Positions 34,001 to 45,418 of a stretch of 64,000 nucleotides of DNA are shown here, piece by piece (position 1 is the first letter of the stretch; each line of letters begins with the position of its first letter). Origin of the DNA: Arcuatula senhousia (taxonomy: Eukaryota > Mollusca > Bivalvia > Mytilida > Mytilidae). The notes beneath the pieces were generated by a model. It did no database searches and had not been told where the DNA came from. It saw nothing but the letters and a program-made list of their open reading frames with translations. Location: the NCBI GenBank assembly GCA_963971305.1, contig OZ020308.1, positions 22,659,275 to 22,723,274 of the forward strand. The letters are read 5' to 3'. Position numbers and translations under genes: made by a program.

Positions 34001-34980
34001 GGCCATGATTTTTATTGGATCTATTTTAAAATAAGGATCTTTTGTAGACAACGTGTCATTTATCATTCCTATCAAGTTTCAGAGGTTTGAGACAAGAAGA
34101 TTTTGGAAATTGTTTCCAGATGACGGACGACGACGGACGCACAGTGATGGCATAAACTCACCTGGCCATCGGCCAGGTGAGCTAAAACATGATATGTTTA
34201 ACATACATAATTTCCCACTTTAAGCTTGCAGTATGGTAAAGGTATTTCAACCTGAAGGTAAACCTGATTTGGAACGAAATATATGCCATTTATTTTCGTA
34301 GGTGGGACATTAAGAACAGATTATAGACACTTGTTGTTTGTATTCATTAGGGGGTAGTCTTAATTTTCTTAAGTATCGATTTAAAATCTTAATGATAATA
34401 AAAAATGTCCAGTTTTAGTCGTATCGCTAATGTATAATGATTGAAAATACATAGATATTGATTATCAATCCCATACACCAAGGAAATAAGACCGCAACGG
34501 TATAATTTGAAAAATAAATAATGGCTTTGAACCAGTTTTATAAGACCCAACTAAATGAATACTGAAACGATGTATATGCTCTTAAGTAATGGTGTGTCAG
34601 TGTGCTCTACCCCCACTATAAATGCACATTAAAAAAAACAAATACAAAATATTTGAAAAAAAAACTTTATGAAACTTTTAAATACCTATTGATGGATGTC
34701 TCATGAGCACCTTGCTATCATTTCGAGCCACGGTCGGAGGACAGCAATGGGAGTTCAGCTGGCATACCCCTCCATCTTCTTCGTAAGATGCAGTACAACA
34801 TTCATCGAGACGTGAACACAATAAAACGCAATGTTTGAAAGTGACTCCTTGTTCATGTTGTAAATTGGTGTCACTATCAGCCTCGGAAAACACCTCGTCA
34901 TGACGAATGTAATAATGTACAGAGTCATAGGCAAGTAAATATTTCATACCAAAAACAATTGTTAGGACAATCGAAAACAT
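28092..34980 (-). CDS. FREP1: secreted PAN/apple plus fibrinogen-like protein
   Basis: Five exons in transcription order: 34980-34686, 33243-33110, 31384-31288, 30854-30684 and 28342-28092. They total 948 nt and encode 315 aa, with consistent phases and GT-AG sites. Exon 1 gives a signal peptide ([18 protein letters not shown]) and a PAN/apple-like domain with six cysteines ([15 protein letters not shown], then [11 protein letters not shown]). Exons 2-5 form a fibrinogen-related domain: [57 protein letters not shown], the calcium-site motif [14 protein letters not shown], and [14 protein letters not shown]. Likely a secreted recognition lectin of the mollusc FREP kind, but with a PAN domain in place of immunoglobulin domains. 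An earlier in-frame Met exists upstream; the chosen start gives the better signal peptide. A TATATA lies at about 35025-35030. Confidence 0.9.
28465..28990. repeat. Two tandem ~260-bp repeats ending GCTCGCTACGCTCGCAT
   Basis: Each unit starts ATGAGAAAGACATTGCCTTA and has GCACGCGCAGACATTTTCGA and GAATGTTTCCGGTGACAGAA. Each ends GAGCTCGCTACGCTCGCAT (about 28470-28728 and 28729-28992). ORFs across both are parallel and repeat-derived, not a gene. Lies in FREP1 intron 4. Confidence 0.75.
29140..30165. mobile_element. ~1-kb element with inverted ends in FREP1 intron 4
   Basis: GGCTAAAATCGGACGAAGT near 29152 and ACTTCGTCCGATATTATAGC near 30137 are inverted and imperfectly paired. The interior is noncoding. 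Its first bases resemble the start of the insert in K1 intron 3. A fragment of the GGCTCCCAGGAGCC repeat (minus) directly abuts it at 30160-30205. Confidence 0.4.
30906..31052. repeat. Minisatellite, ~38-bp unit, about four copies
   Basis: Repeats of GACGTTCGTTGTTCATGCGT followed by a variable TTTNAT.. spacer at roughly 38-bp intervals, decaying at both ends. In FREP1 intron 3. Confidence 0.8.
32927..33030. repeat. Near-perfect ~45-bp-arm palindrome
   Basis: Left arm 32927-32969 (starts ATACGGATTTTCATCACAC) and right arm 32984-33030 (ends GTGATAAAAATCCGTAT) are reverse complements with a few mismatches. Both contain TTAGATATTTGTCAAA or its complement, with a ~14-bp loop. Only 80 bp from FREP1 exon 2. 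May be a hairpin remnant of a TIR element. Confidence 0.8.
33254..34187 (+). repeat. ~930-bp interspersed repeat with GCTCACCTGG termini
   Basis: Starts with the perfect palindrome AGGCTCCCAGGAGCCT and then GCTCACCTGG. Ends with GACGACGACGGACG and the hairpin CACCTGGCCATCGGCCAGGTG followed by AGC. The outermost GCTCACCTGG and CCAGGTGAGC are inverted. Shorter relatives lie at 30160-30205 (-), 48040-48350 (+) and 56300-56660 (+). Noncoding, in FREP1 intron 1. Confidence 0.7.
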
Positions 34981-35059
34981 ATTCTTCTTCGTTGAACGAT
35001 GAATATGAAGAAACAAAGAAAAAATATATAAAGACCATATAAAATCGGCGATCAAGTCG

Positions 35060-35640
35060 GTATGAATAATTTATATATACTTGGATGAAAAATAACCTAC
35101 TTATAACACATGATGTAATTCCAACACAGTTTTTTCTAAAAAAAAAAACCAGTTTTTGTTATCTGAACCTAAGATAGAATTCCATGTTCTAAAATGTTTT
35201 ATTTTTTCTTCCAAAACGAACGAACAAAAAGGCTAAAGATAATGTATAAGTAAATGGTTAAACAGCCTAGTAACACATCGTACAACTGACTGAATTTTGG
35301 TGAAATGCGTCACCGAAACTATGAAACGTTGAGACTCAACATAAACCAAGCATCATTTACACTGTACGCACTAGATAGTTTTTTAATGCCTGGTTCAAGA
35401 TTTATACGAAAAAGCCTCTTTAAATGTAAAATTCAAACAAATTTACCTTTGTTTACACGCACTATTTTGTAATGAGCTAACTTCACCGAGTTGATAGCAT
35501 TTCACTAAAATGATTTTTGATTGAATCAAAATTTAAAAAAAAAAAAATTAGGTTTCTTTTATTTTTTCCAGTTAAGATCATTTTTGGTAAAAGAACTTTT
35601 GTTTCAATACCCTTTCTTTTATACCTTCCGATTATTAGTT
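35060..35640. other. Spacer upstream of FREP1, nothing recognised
   Basis: AT-rich DNA without supported genes or clear repeats. Expected to include the FREP1 promoter. Confidence 0.4.
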
Positions 35641-35830
35641 AAAGCATATTCATCACGGATTAAGAAACAAGCTTTAGGCTTATGTGAAAGGTCTCCAGGT
35701 TGTAGTTTGTGAGTGTTGCCGAGTGAAGCGACCCCCATTAAGCCTGTCGAACTCTACAAAGGGGTCTTTAGCGTGAGTTGGATTTTGCTTTTCTCATACA
35801 CGGATCAATCTTTTTTCCTACATGCTTACA
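35640..35830 (-). repeat. Fragment of tRNA-related SINE family
   Basis: Contains GTTGTAGTTTGTGAGTG, GCGACCCCCATTAAGCCT and CTACAAAGGGGTCTTTAGCG, the same order as at 52.8 kb. The short ORF overlapping it is not a gene. Confidence 0.5.
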
Positions 35831-36109
35831 GATATTGAGCTGATTTTGGTACATGTATGTGAGTCATGTTAAGTTACAGATCAAGTTCGCAATTCATTCC
35901 GGTCGGTAATTTTTCACCGAAATTATGGCACTTTGAATTTTATTAAAATAACAGTTTTCCGGACTTTTTTATTCACTCACTCTTGCAGATACATGTATAT
36001 TGAGCTGATGTTTTGGTATGTGTATACAAGGACCGGGCAGTGGTGGTATATATAATTATTACCTTTTCTAGTTGAATTTGTATCTCGAATCGAAACACAA
36101 GGAAGGTTT

Positions 36110-36660
36110 AAAGCTTGTGAAAAATATTGTGGTTTCGTTGATAGAGTAGAGCATCATGTCTGACAGTCAAATTGCTAACACAGGGTTGTGTTGCTCCCCG
36201 GTATTTGTCGTCATTCAATTAATTTTACGAAATATATTTGCTTGTAGATGAATACGGGTTTCGATTTTTCATATACACAGACTTTGTTTGACATAGAGGT
36301 TTATAATTAGTAATATCGTCCTTTACTGAATTAGACCCCCACTAAATCAATCTTTGGCAGCATGACGGACGAGTGTATATAGGAGCGGCACACTTTTCAC
36401 TCTCCTTTGGACTTCACGTTGTTGGTTACGATTTGGTTGTTATATCTGTTTTTCTGAGATGTTATTGTGATGATTTTATGTCTACCGATTTTCGGATCTA
36501 TGAAATTCGATTGTCCAATTGGTAACATTTGCTACGCATTATATTGTTGAAATCCTTTCACTAAACAATCCTTGATTTCACAGATTTGATGACTTTCTCC
36601 CTAGCATGTATCGAATGAACGTGACCTAAAAGGACAGTACAGATTCTATGAAGTCTGCTC
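36110..36660 (+). repeat. Decayed Penelope-like 3' region
   Basis: ACACAGGGTTGTGTTGCTCC (end of RT ORF), a diverged 3' tail to about 36545, then a snippet CTAAACAATCCTTGATTTCA..GATGACTTTCTCC matching the segment just after the RT catalytic motif of the family. Order is scrambled, so more than one insertion is likely. Confidence 0.5.
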
Positions 36661-36846
36661 CTTATTAAGATCAACATGTCGGTAACAAATAAACCAATAA
36701 ACTTTTAATATTTTACCACAAAATTTTTCGATTGTTTTATCCAAAATTAATGAAAAAAAATACAGGTTTCTTTCCTTGTACTACACATGGTCGATATCCT
36801 GGATGCTGGATGTGGCTTCACTGTTCTAACATTTTGGCTTTGAGTA

Positions 36847-37197
36847 CTTTTTATTCAATACTTTTGGTATATGACCTTCCGATGGTTTGACTTGAATGTT
36901 GCTGATATGATGCTACTCCTTGAAATATCGATACAGCATAATCTGTGTAATATTAATGTTGAAGATGAAATTCATTTTCTCATAGACTGTAATTCTCTTA
37001 ATTGTGTTCGAAATAATTTTTTATTATATTTTTATAACAAGTGCAATAATTTCAGCAACTTAACTTCAGCTAACAAATTTATTTGGCTTATGAGTTATGA
37101 AGATAGAGATATTATTCTTAAACTATTTGAAATGTTAAAAGAGCTATCTATGAAAAGAGATTCTTTATTATCTATTAAATATCATGAATGTCATTAA
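36847..37197 (+). pseudogene. C-terminal remnant of a LINE reverse transcriptase
   Basis: A 108-codon open frame encodes LCNINVEDEIHFLIDC followed by FIWLMSYEDRDI. The C..EDE.HF(L)..C pattern is the cysteine-histidine end of many non-LTR reverse transcriptases. There is no catalytic domain upstream, so this is a 5'-truncated remnant between FREP1 and FREP2, followed by AT-rich simple sequence (37197-37290). Confidence 0.5.
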
Positions 37198-37409
37198 TAT
37201 ATATATATGAATATATAATCAATATCTATGATAATATATAATACTAGTTATCATGGTTATCATGGTTATATATATATAATATAATACATTATAATCAATA
37301 ATTGATCTTATTTGCATAAGAAGAACTGAAATATCGATATAAAGAATAAGAGAATTGACCTTTTTTATAACCGTTTAGTGATTTGTATTATGAAATAACA
37401 ATTATCAGA

Positions 37410-37453
37410 GCGCCTCTGATGAGTCTTGAATAGACGAAATGCGCGTCAGGCGT
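37410..37453 (+). ncRNA. Hammerhead ribozyme motif, copy 3 (best preserved)
   Basis: Stem I GCGCCT/AGGCGT pairs over 6 bp. CTGATGA, stem II GTCT/AGAC with TGAAT loop, GAAA and the GTC cleavage site are all present. The only change is T for C at the base of the tiny stem III, giving a U-G pair. A self-cleaving activity is plausible as monomer or dimer; untested. Confidence 0.75.
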
Positions 37454-37689
37454 AGCAAAATTTAATGTCTGGAACTTTATTGACATTTGAATTAGCTATA
37501 AAATAAAGTATAGAAAAGCAGACTCTGGAAAACTTCCCCAAACCTGTAAATAGGCAAAATGAGCCATATCGAAGCCCATCCTTAGAATACTAAACATATT
37601 GTCAAGTTGGACACTTGAGGTTAATGAGTATAGATCTCACGGACTTTATGAATAAAAACCCTCCAAAATATATGTCAACGTCAATTTAT

Positions 37690-37890
37690 TCTCTTTCTAC
37701 TGTTTTTCGGTATAGAAACATTCGAATGTCTAATCAATACTCGTGCTTTTGTTCTTCCTTTTTTAGTTGTTGACCTCTCAAGTAACAAAGGTACCACAAG
37801 ACTTGTACGTCCATTGTGGTTTTTTTCTGAATTGCCGCTTGATTGTGAACTGTGTCGCGTACACTTATTCCACATCTCATTATTTTCTGT
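37690..37890 (+). repeat. Joined fragments of two repeat families
   Basis: TTCGAATGTCTAATCAATAC resembles the Penelope-like tail end. The GTGTCGCGTACACTTATTCC and ACATCTCATT part is the 3' end of the family at 42735-43200 and 60105-60535. Confidence 0.45.
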
Positions 37891-38248
37891 TATGAATCTT
37901 TATTTCCGACTTAAGAGGAACTGTAATCTTATTGGATTATTTTTAATGAATTAATCCTGATAATGTTAATACTAATATTTAAACTATAGAAAAGAAAATA
38001 ATCTGTTCTTATATTCATGATCATGACTATAATTCTAATAAGGTTATTCTTTAGCAGATTGGCAGTAAAAGATATTAATTATCTACATACCAGGAGAGTA
38101 TCTAGGATAAAATGAAATATGCATATTTTTTAAGTCGGTATACTTTGAACACAAATATTTCGAGAACAAGCATTTTAGAATATTTACGGACAGAATTTTT
38201 ATTCACAAGTATCCTCATTAACCTTAAACGACTTTTTCATTTAATTCT

Positions 38249-41200
38249 TTAGGCGGCCGGTTTTATCATCATTCTTGATTCCTTCAAGCATTCTGAAGCA
38301 CGCCATGTTTTACAATACATAACATGTTCGCCATCCCCGTTACTGATGTAAATTCCGTTTACATTAGCACGTGAGCAATCGCTGAACCAGAATCCTGCTT
38401 GCTTGGTATCACGTGCACAGTGAAACTCGCTTATGTCATTATCTCTATCAAGCGTGCTAAATCTTAACCCACTGACACTATTTCCATATATGTCTGACAT
38501 AGCGTCACCTGAAAAAGTGGGAAAAATAATAGAAACTAGACTGTATAGTAGGCTAATATTATGTATATTTATCTTACACATATTTCGCATGTATCAACAT
38601 GAGATGATGTTTTGCAGATGCGTAGCTAAAATGTATAATAAATTATTATTAATATATTTATTGGCTAAGGCTGATTTTGTATTTAAGTAAGATTTTTTGA
38701 ATAAAGTTTGCAGTATGCTTGATTTACATATTGACAACATATTGTTGTCACTTTTGGAGGGCAGATTTTACAAGCGACAATTTGGTATTCAAATGGGCAC
38801 ATTCTGCGCTTCTCTTCTCACCGACATGTTTCTATGTAATTACAAGATTGAATGTCTTCAGGAAATTGTATAGAACAAGACGATTTAAAGAAGTCTCATT
38901 TTCAGATATATCAACGAAGTTCTCTATGCCAATAACTCCTCGTTTGCTAGATGCACATTTTCTTGAATTTGCATCTCGTATGGATTTTTAATTTTCATAT
39001 TATTGATTTCAGTTTAATCATTGAAGTGATTATAACTTCCATGGTCAAACGCTTAAGTGCCCAAAACAAACATGGCAGACGACAGGAATCAGGTCACCGA
39101 CAATAATCTCAAACTAAATGTTTAAATGTTTGGCCAAATTTGTGACCCTATCTAGGCATATTTTGTTAAATATAAAATGTTACTGAACCGCGATGAAACT
39201 AGACTGGGGTTGTAAACAAACACACTGCCACTCTGAGTGACTGGTCATATAGGCAGATCGGCACCCGACAGGATACGATGTGATCACCATACTTCACTAA
39301 AGAATAAACTGTGCATGCAATGGTAAGGCAAAATGACTTACGCCCCTCAAATATGTGAACCTGTCTCATATTATGTCAAAAGAAACGGTTCATGATTAGT
39401 TTTTGGCTGTTTGTTGTATTGAGATGATCATTTCAAATAACATCCCCTATGCCCTAATCTTTTCCTCTTGGAGATCCGGCATTGATCATCCCGGCTTGGT
39501 AGTTTTTTTATTACCTATAATTACAGATAATCATTAAATATAAGGAGAGCGGAATTAAACATAATTGTAAAATGTCTTTTTTTTTCATAAAAAAAGTAAA
39601 CAAACTTCAAGTGGTATACCTGCATTTCCGGAATAATTATTCAATGTGATTGTGTAGTCGGTGGCCTCGCTATCAGCATAAAACTCCGAGTATTCAGCAT
39701 ATGCTGTCTCATCATTGAAAGCAACAAGGTCAAATCTGAGTTTATACATCTTACTGTTTCCAGACAAAATGCCGTGAATAATTTCGTTTCCTGTTTCAAA
39801 ATAAGTGAATTTACAGGCTTCATTTACTGAAGCATGAATAAGCTGTTTTCTATGAACATGCAGACCACTCGAGATTAAGATTTGGAACTGTAAGAACTTT
39901 TTCGTTGCTATGCCTTATTGAAAATACATGTAGTGGGATTAGATAAATTTCAAGAAAGAATATCTCGTTAACTATTTTTTTACTGCCTTTTTAAAGTCTT
40001 CTAACATCTACACCGCAATCAGCAACGTGAACTTTTTAAAGTCGAAACGAGAGAACGATCTCAGGTGCTCTTGAAGGGTAAGCAAGAAGCAAAGAGGCAC
40101 CAATGGGGAATTTGAGTGTCAAAAGTCCCAAAGAGCAACGATGAAACCTGTAAAAACGAACAAGAACAGCACGAAGAAACACAAAACAAAAAATTAACCG
40201 AACGGAAATCAACAACGCAAACTCCAATTCAGTGTGTCAAAGTGTCAAATCCGGTAAAGGAAGACAAAACAAAATTTCTTCGACAAACCAACATCTGCAC
40301 TAATTTGAGAGATAGAAATCCCATATTTGTCAGCGAATGCACGGTGTCTACCGCACAATTTCTTGAGTGAAGGCAAGAACCGTGGAGCAAACCTCATGAT
40401 TTTACTGGTTCCGTTGATGTTATTTCCTCTATGTCTAAAGGGCGCCTTTAATTGATAACTTAAGGATAAATTTCTAGAGATGGCATGCAGTGACATTTTG
40501 TCACATTGAAGGCGGCTTGCTGATTCGTTTTTTTGTGTGTACACATAAACCACATTTAAATCTAACTGTTTTCAGTTTTAACGCGACTGTTACATCTGAA
40601 ATAAATCAATAAATTTACCAATCCAAAATTCACCATTGATATCACCAAACCCAACTTTATACTCCTCACAGCCTCTGTAGAAGGGGATGCTGCCATCAAA
40701 CCTTCTTTGTATAACCTAAAAAGCGTTCAAACAGTACCTATATGTTCATTAAAACCAAAAAAGCATGTTTATTATTTCATTAGAGAACTCAAATGCTAAG
40801 GAAAGAGTCGACCAAATTATGTGTATAAGAACATATAAATACGAGAAGATTTTACAAATTTCTTTCGGAAGTTATTCAGTTTGTCATTTAGTCACCGGGT
40901 TTATAACTTAATATTATTTTGCGTGTTAATCATGGTTATACTATATGTGAATCTTCATGTTCATAATATGTAATTTACGTACTTAATTTCTTACTTTAAC
41001 TGGAAATAGGAAAACTGGTTTTGTGTTTAGCCAAAGCATTAGTGTTTCAGAAAATTTAAATGAAGTTGTGTTATAACAATTAAGAGCTTACTGTCCATTG
41101 GCCGCCGTCTGTTTCCATTTCAAATCTAATACTTTTAAGGCTGTTGTCAGGCAAGACGATAGTGTAAACTCCACTGCAGGCCCCTGGCATGATATCGGAA

Positions 41201-42040
41201 CAGTCTGTTCTGATAGCCGAAGGGACTAGAAAACGATAAAAATATTCAATATCTTTTCAATAATTCAAAATTGTCGAAAATATGTTAAAGAACTCCAAAT
41301 TGCAACATAGTAGTCTTAACATGTCCAAGGGTATAATTTTCCGTTTTGAAAAAAAATATTTAACTTACAACCTCTTTATTGTCCGTTCCTATTCTCATGC
41401 GACATTTTTTTTATTTCCAACCAGTATTTTTTACTAAATATTATTTGAGAATATGTTTTATGAAGGCTTTCTGAAGATTCTACTAATATTTTAATTATTA
41501 GATACAATTTACAATGTTTATGCTCAATAAATTTAAGTTCAAAAAGCCTTCAAAAATGTTTTGAATTTATATACATTATAATAGTACGAAAATAGCGAAA
41601 TCGAATTTCTTTATCTACACATAAAAACCAGGTCAAAAAGCACAAATCTAACGATTGCACAAGACAAGACAAGCCTTGCCTAAAACACAAAGAAAGGGAG
41701 CATAAGATGTGATATGTTTTGATGCTAGTATATACTTACCTAATGACGGATCTCTTATGACAGCTTTACCATGGTTCGCAGCAATTGTCGGGGGACAGCA
41801 GTCAGAGTTCAGCTGACACATTCCTCCCTCGTCTATGTACGATACCGTACAACATTCATCGAGACGTGAACACAATAAAACGCAATGCTTGAAAGTGACG
41901 CCTTGTTCCTGTTGTAAATTGGTGACGCCAGCAGCATCGGAAAACACCTTGCCATGACGAACATTATAACGTATAGACATGGCGGAGTACCCAAATAGAC
42001 ATTTTATATGCAAAGCAATTGTCAGTAAAATGATTAACAT
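38249..42040 (-). CDS. FREP2: secreted PAN/apple plus fibrinogen-like protein
   Basis: Exons in transcription order: 42040-41740, 41225-41092, 40715-40619, 39790-39620 and 38508-38249. They total 963 nt and encode 320 aa. The signal peptide starts [18 protein letters not shown]; upstream TTG codons are not starts. A PAN/apple-like domain ([15 protein letters not shown]) is followed by a FReD with the calcium-site motif [14 protein letters not shown] and [16 protein letters not shown]. It is the tandem paralog of FREP1. Oddities: the cysteine of the usual CDMETDGG is lost (reads [11 protein letters not shown]), and the conserved Trp after FYRG is Cys (FYRGCEEY). Two extra cysteines appear near the C-terminus (YCKTW, SECLKE). 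The disulfide layout is therefore probably different. Otherwise intact. Confidence 0.9.
38700..38990 (+). pseudogene. Penelope-like reverse transcriptase fragment
   Basis: With frameshifts and stops it reads [31 protein letters not shown] and FRYINEVL, matching GIPMGTNCAPLLADLFL and FRYIDDVL of the intact ORF at 48837-51179. The catalytic DD has become NE, so it is dead. Lies in FREP2 intron 4, antisense to the gene. Confidence 0.7.
40020..40375 (-). repeat. Penelope-like 3' tail in FREP2 intron 3
   Basis: GAGGCACCAATGGGGAATTT and GAGAGATAGAAATCCCATAT on the plus strand are the inverse of the 3' tail and of the RT ORF end. 5'-truncated. Confidence 0.6.
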
Positions 42041-42059
42041 GTTTTTCACTTTCAATTTG

Positions 42060-42730
42060 AGTGAGACTCAACAGAACCATAGACGTTTCTTTTAGAAATG
42101 TCAATGAATAAAAATGGTTGTCGCAAGGATCTGTTTTATACAGTTTAAGATAATTAAACATAAAAAAAAAAAATCAATTTTTTGCATGCTAAAATGCATA
42201 AGCATTTAAGATACCGCAACGAGCAACGCTATTGAGTGAAAAATAATGATGTTAACTAGTTCTGGATTTATTAATTTAAAGAAGGAAATGAGACTGTAAA
42301 GGTGTCTTCTGGGAAATGTATTCAAATATGACTTACGCAATCGTTATTTCGTCTAAATTGGAAATTATAGAACTTGTATTTTTTTTCGAAATGTAATACA
42401 TTCCTGTAAATTTAATCCGATTATTCGTAAATCAATCCGATATAAACATTAGCATCACCAAAATATCCCTTTTTTTAATATATGCCATTTATTTTTAAGG
42501 GTCTATATTTCCAAATAATATACTATTCAGCCACTCAAAACAACGTTATACGTCTTGAGTTTAACCGCCATTTCAAATTTTGACGTTTTCTCTTAAAAAT
42601 CACGATAGAAACACATTCTCCTTCAGGAAAAGACGTGGATTAAATGATTTTTTCACCCTTCGATAATTATTTTGTGTTATAACAGGCTCACCAAGGCTTG
42701 CCCGTTCAGAAAAAAAAATACAATAACTAT
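42060..42730. other. Upstream spacer of FREP2, nothing recognised
   Basis: AT-rich DNA without coding signal. Presumably holds the FREP2 promoter. Confidence 0.4.
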
Positions 42731-42734
42731 ACAG

Positions 42735-43200
42735 TGTTCTTTAAAGAGTTCCTCTACGGTTCGTTTGTTCTTGGTGTCTTTTTCTACGGTTCGCTCTTGT
42801 TGAATTAAATGTTATATATTTAATTTTTAATGTGTGTTAATTTTCGTGCTTTGTTAAGGATAATTGATAGGGAGAATGATGGGCCCAGAAACTAGTTTTA
42901 CCCCGCAACATTTAATATATGTCTTTTATAAGACAGGAATCTTTGACAAAGCTTTTGTACTTGTCGTTTTATGATTTATTTGAGTTCCTAGTCTGAGAAG
43001 GAAGTCTTTCTTTGACTTTTTGAATTGAATGCATTTTATTTTGACCTTACACAAAGCGCTAAACAGCGAGTAGCACCTACTTGCTGCTTTGAAGGCTGCT
43101 GGCTGGTTTTCATTGTGTGTTTTTTTTTAATTTAATTGCCGCTTGTTTATGCTGACTGTGTCGCGTTCACTTATTTCACATCTCATATCTGCTAAATCTT
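42735..43200 (+). repeat. Interspersed repeat (ACCCCGC.ACATTT family)
   Basis: CTCTTGTTGAATTAAATGTT, TTTTACCCCGCAACATTTAA, GACAGGAATCTTTGACAAAG, GAAGGCTGCTGGCTGG and GTGTCGCGTTCACTTATTTC appear in the same order as at 60105-60535 (+). Noncoding. Confidence 0.65.
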
Positions 43201-43559
43201 AATTTGAGAAATCATTTCGTAAAAAAATTCTCAATTACTATTTAATTAGTTTATCTTTTGAATTAGAACAAATCTTGTAACATTGTGTGTTATTCAATAT
43301 ATTTAGGAACATAACATTTTAGGCATGTGGTAGTTACTCTATCAGAACCTTATGACAGCTCATTTCTTCCCACCACCTTGAATTTACTCAGCAGACAAGA
43401 TATTTGATACATAACTATAACTGTCTATAAAATTTTCTGGTTTAAATTTATTAGGTCATATTAATTTAAAGCTGTATTCGAACTATGGAGATTAGGAAAT
43501 GAGTTGAAGATACTGACCTGGTCATTTGAAACAAACAGGACCTATATAATTTGTTATAT

Positions 43560-44250
43560 TATTGTTTGTGTCATTCAAATGAACAATCCTCGATGTGATG
43601 ACTTTCTCCTTCTTCATTTCATACATCCAAGAACTGGATTTATAAGGACAATAAAGATTTTACGGCTTGTGTCCCTATTTTATCCACTTCACCCTTCCAT
43701 GTCCGATTCCGAATTCGCGCTGCTTGGAAGTAAAGCAACAATAAACTTATACTAGATAATTAACAAAGAAAGCTATGACAAATGTGAAGACATTCCAATC
43801 GCCAATTTCTCATCTTTTGTCGCAAGATTCTGTCTACTCTGACTCATTGAGCTCATTTATCGCAGCTGATTCGCCATTTCAGATTTTATGGGTATCAATA
43901 CCCTGTTGATTCTGTGTGGATGTAAAGCTTAATTATAATGTGTGTGTGTGTGTGTATTTGTTTGTGATCTGTTTTCTTTTCTTTTCTTACTGTTGTATAT
44001 ATTGTAAATATTGTGTTGTTTTTGTTCTTATTCATATTCCTCTGTACCAATGTAATTGGCTGTTTGAGGATAAAGATATATGATCGATATCGTAAAATTT
44101 CCGTGACAGAGCGTGATGTCTGACATGCAAAATGCTAATTCGGGCGTACATTGCTCTTCTCTTGTTCTCGTCACTTAAAAAAGGATGAGTGTCAATAAGA
44201 CCCATTTTTGGTCCAAGATTTACCAAGAAATTAAAACTGAGCATACTTTA
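43560..44250 (+). pseudogene. Highly decayed Penelope-like RT fragment
   Basis: AACAATCCTCGATGTGATGACTTTCTCC matches the region after the RT catalytic motif (AGCAATTCTCGATTTGGTGA in the 54-kb copy; the matching part here is under 20 bp of identity). GAGCGTGATGTCTGACATGC near 44108 matches the ORF end. A (GT)n run lies at 43939-43956. Confidence 0.45.
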
Positions 44251-44714
44251 GTTGCTGAAACATTAATCAAATGTAAGGTTTAAAAGAAAATGATAAGCTT
44301 TTGTCATATCAGTTTAGTTGTCTTGATACCAGTTTACTCAAAAAGCTATATATTAATTAAAGAATTGTCTTAATTTCCTTGGTTTTTTTTTGCTGATTTA
44401 TATACACTTTTTGGACTGGTGGGTGCATCTAATCAACAACTTCATACTTGGACAAATTATGTAAAATGATGAAATCTAACATTTCTGAAAGCTAGATGTT
44501 TTTTTTTTTCATGTGCCCAATAGTTTTAAGGAAAAATGCACTGAAACCATTCGAAATCAGAGTTTTCTGTATTTTGTCAAATTAGACTGCCTAATGTGAT
44601 GTCATAATTACGATAGAATGAATGAAATTTGTCTTATTTAATTTGTTTTCTTTGTAACCACATACCCGGTATAAGTAGATTTTTTTTTATAAATATCATA
44701 AGTAACCTACACAC

Positions 44715-44945
44715 ACTAAATTGCTCATTGACAACGTGACGGCTATGTTATTGCAAGCAGGGACTGCATATCTTCTGGAATATGAAGTTTATTTTTGTTT
44801 TGACACGCACTTTGGGTGTTGTATGTATTTTGTATTGTGTTTGTGGTTACATATATTTTTCGTAATTTTGTACTTTTTCTTTTGGTTTCGCCTTCATTTT
44901 TTGGTATAATGACATTCGAATGTCTAATTAATACTTCCTTTTTTT
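44715..44945 (+). repeat. Penelope-like 3' tail
   Basis: TTGACAACGTGACGGCTATG, GCAAGCAGGGACTGC and GACATTCGAATGTCTAATTA follow the tail order. Confidence 0.5.
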
Positions 44946-45418
44946 TCACTTGTTGACCTCTCCATTAGCATAAGTACCACAAAATTTGTACTTATGGATT
45001 TTTATTTCCGGCTTAAGAAAAACTACAATCTTATTGGATAATTTTTTTTGCAATTAATACCTATAATGTGTATACTAATATTAAAATCGTAAAATTAGCA
45101 TAACAAGATCATATGTTCTTTTGTTCCTGATTATAATTCAATAAGGTTATTCCTCAGCGGATTTGCAGTAATAGATGTTCATTACAAAGTCTTAATTTTT
45201 CTACCGGTTTGAAACAACAGAGTATCTAGTGCAGTTGCTACTTAATTGTTCTCACCAGAAGCCCAAAATGTTATAACAATAATTCTAGTTCTGCTACTGA
45301 TCTAAGGCTCGTGTTACTTCTAATTCAGAATCTGTCATTTTCATAAAAATACTGACCAGTAATAAATTGATGTATTGCGTGCATTATTTTATTGTCAGCA
45401 ACATCTAATTCTGGCTAG

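Noticed and set aside
41648..42055. Start of FREP2 at 42055
   Set aside because: The codon there is TTG; the ATG at 42038-42040 gives a standard signal peptide, matching FREP1.
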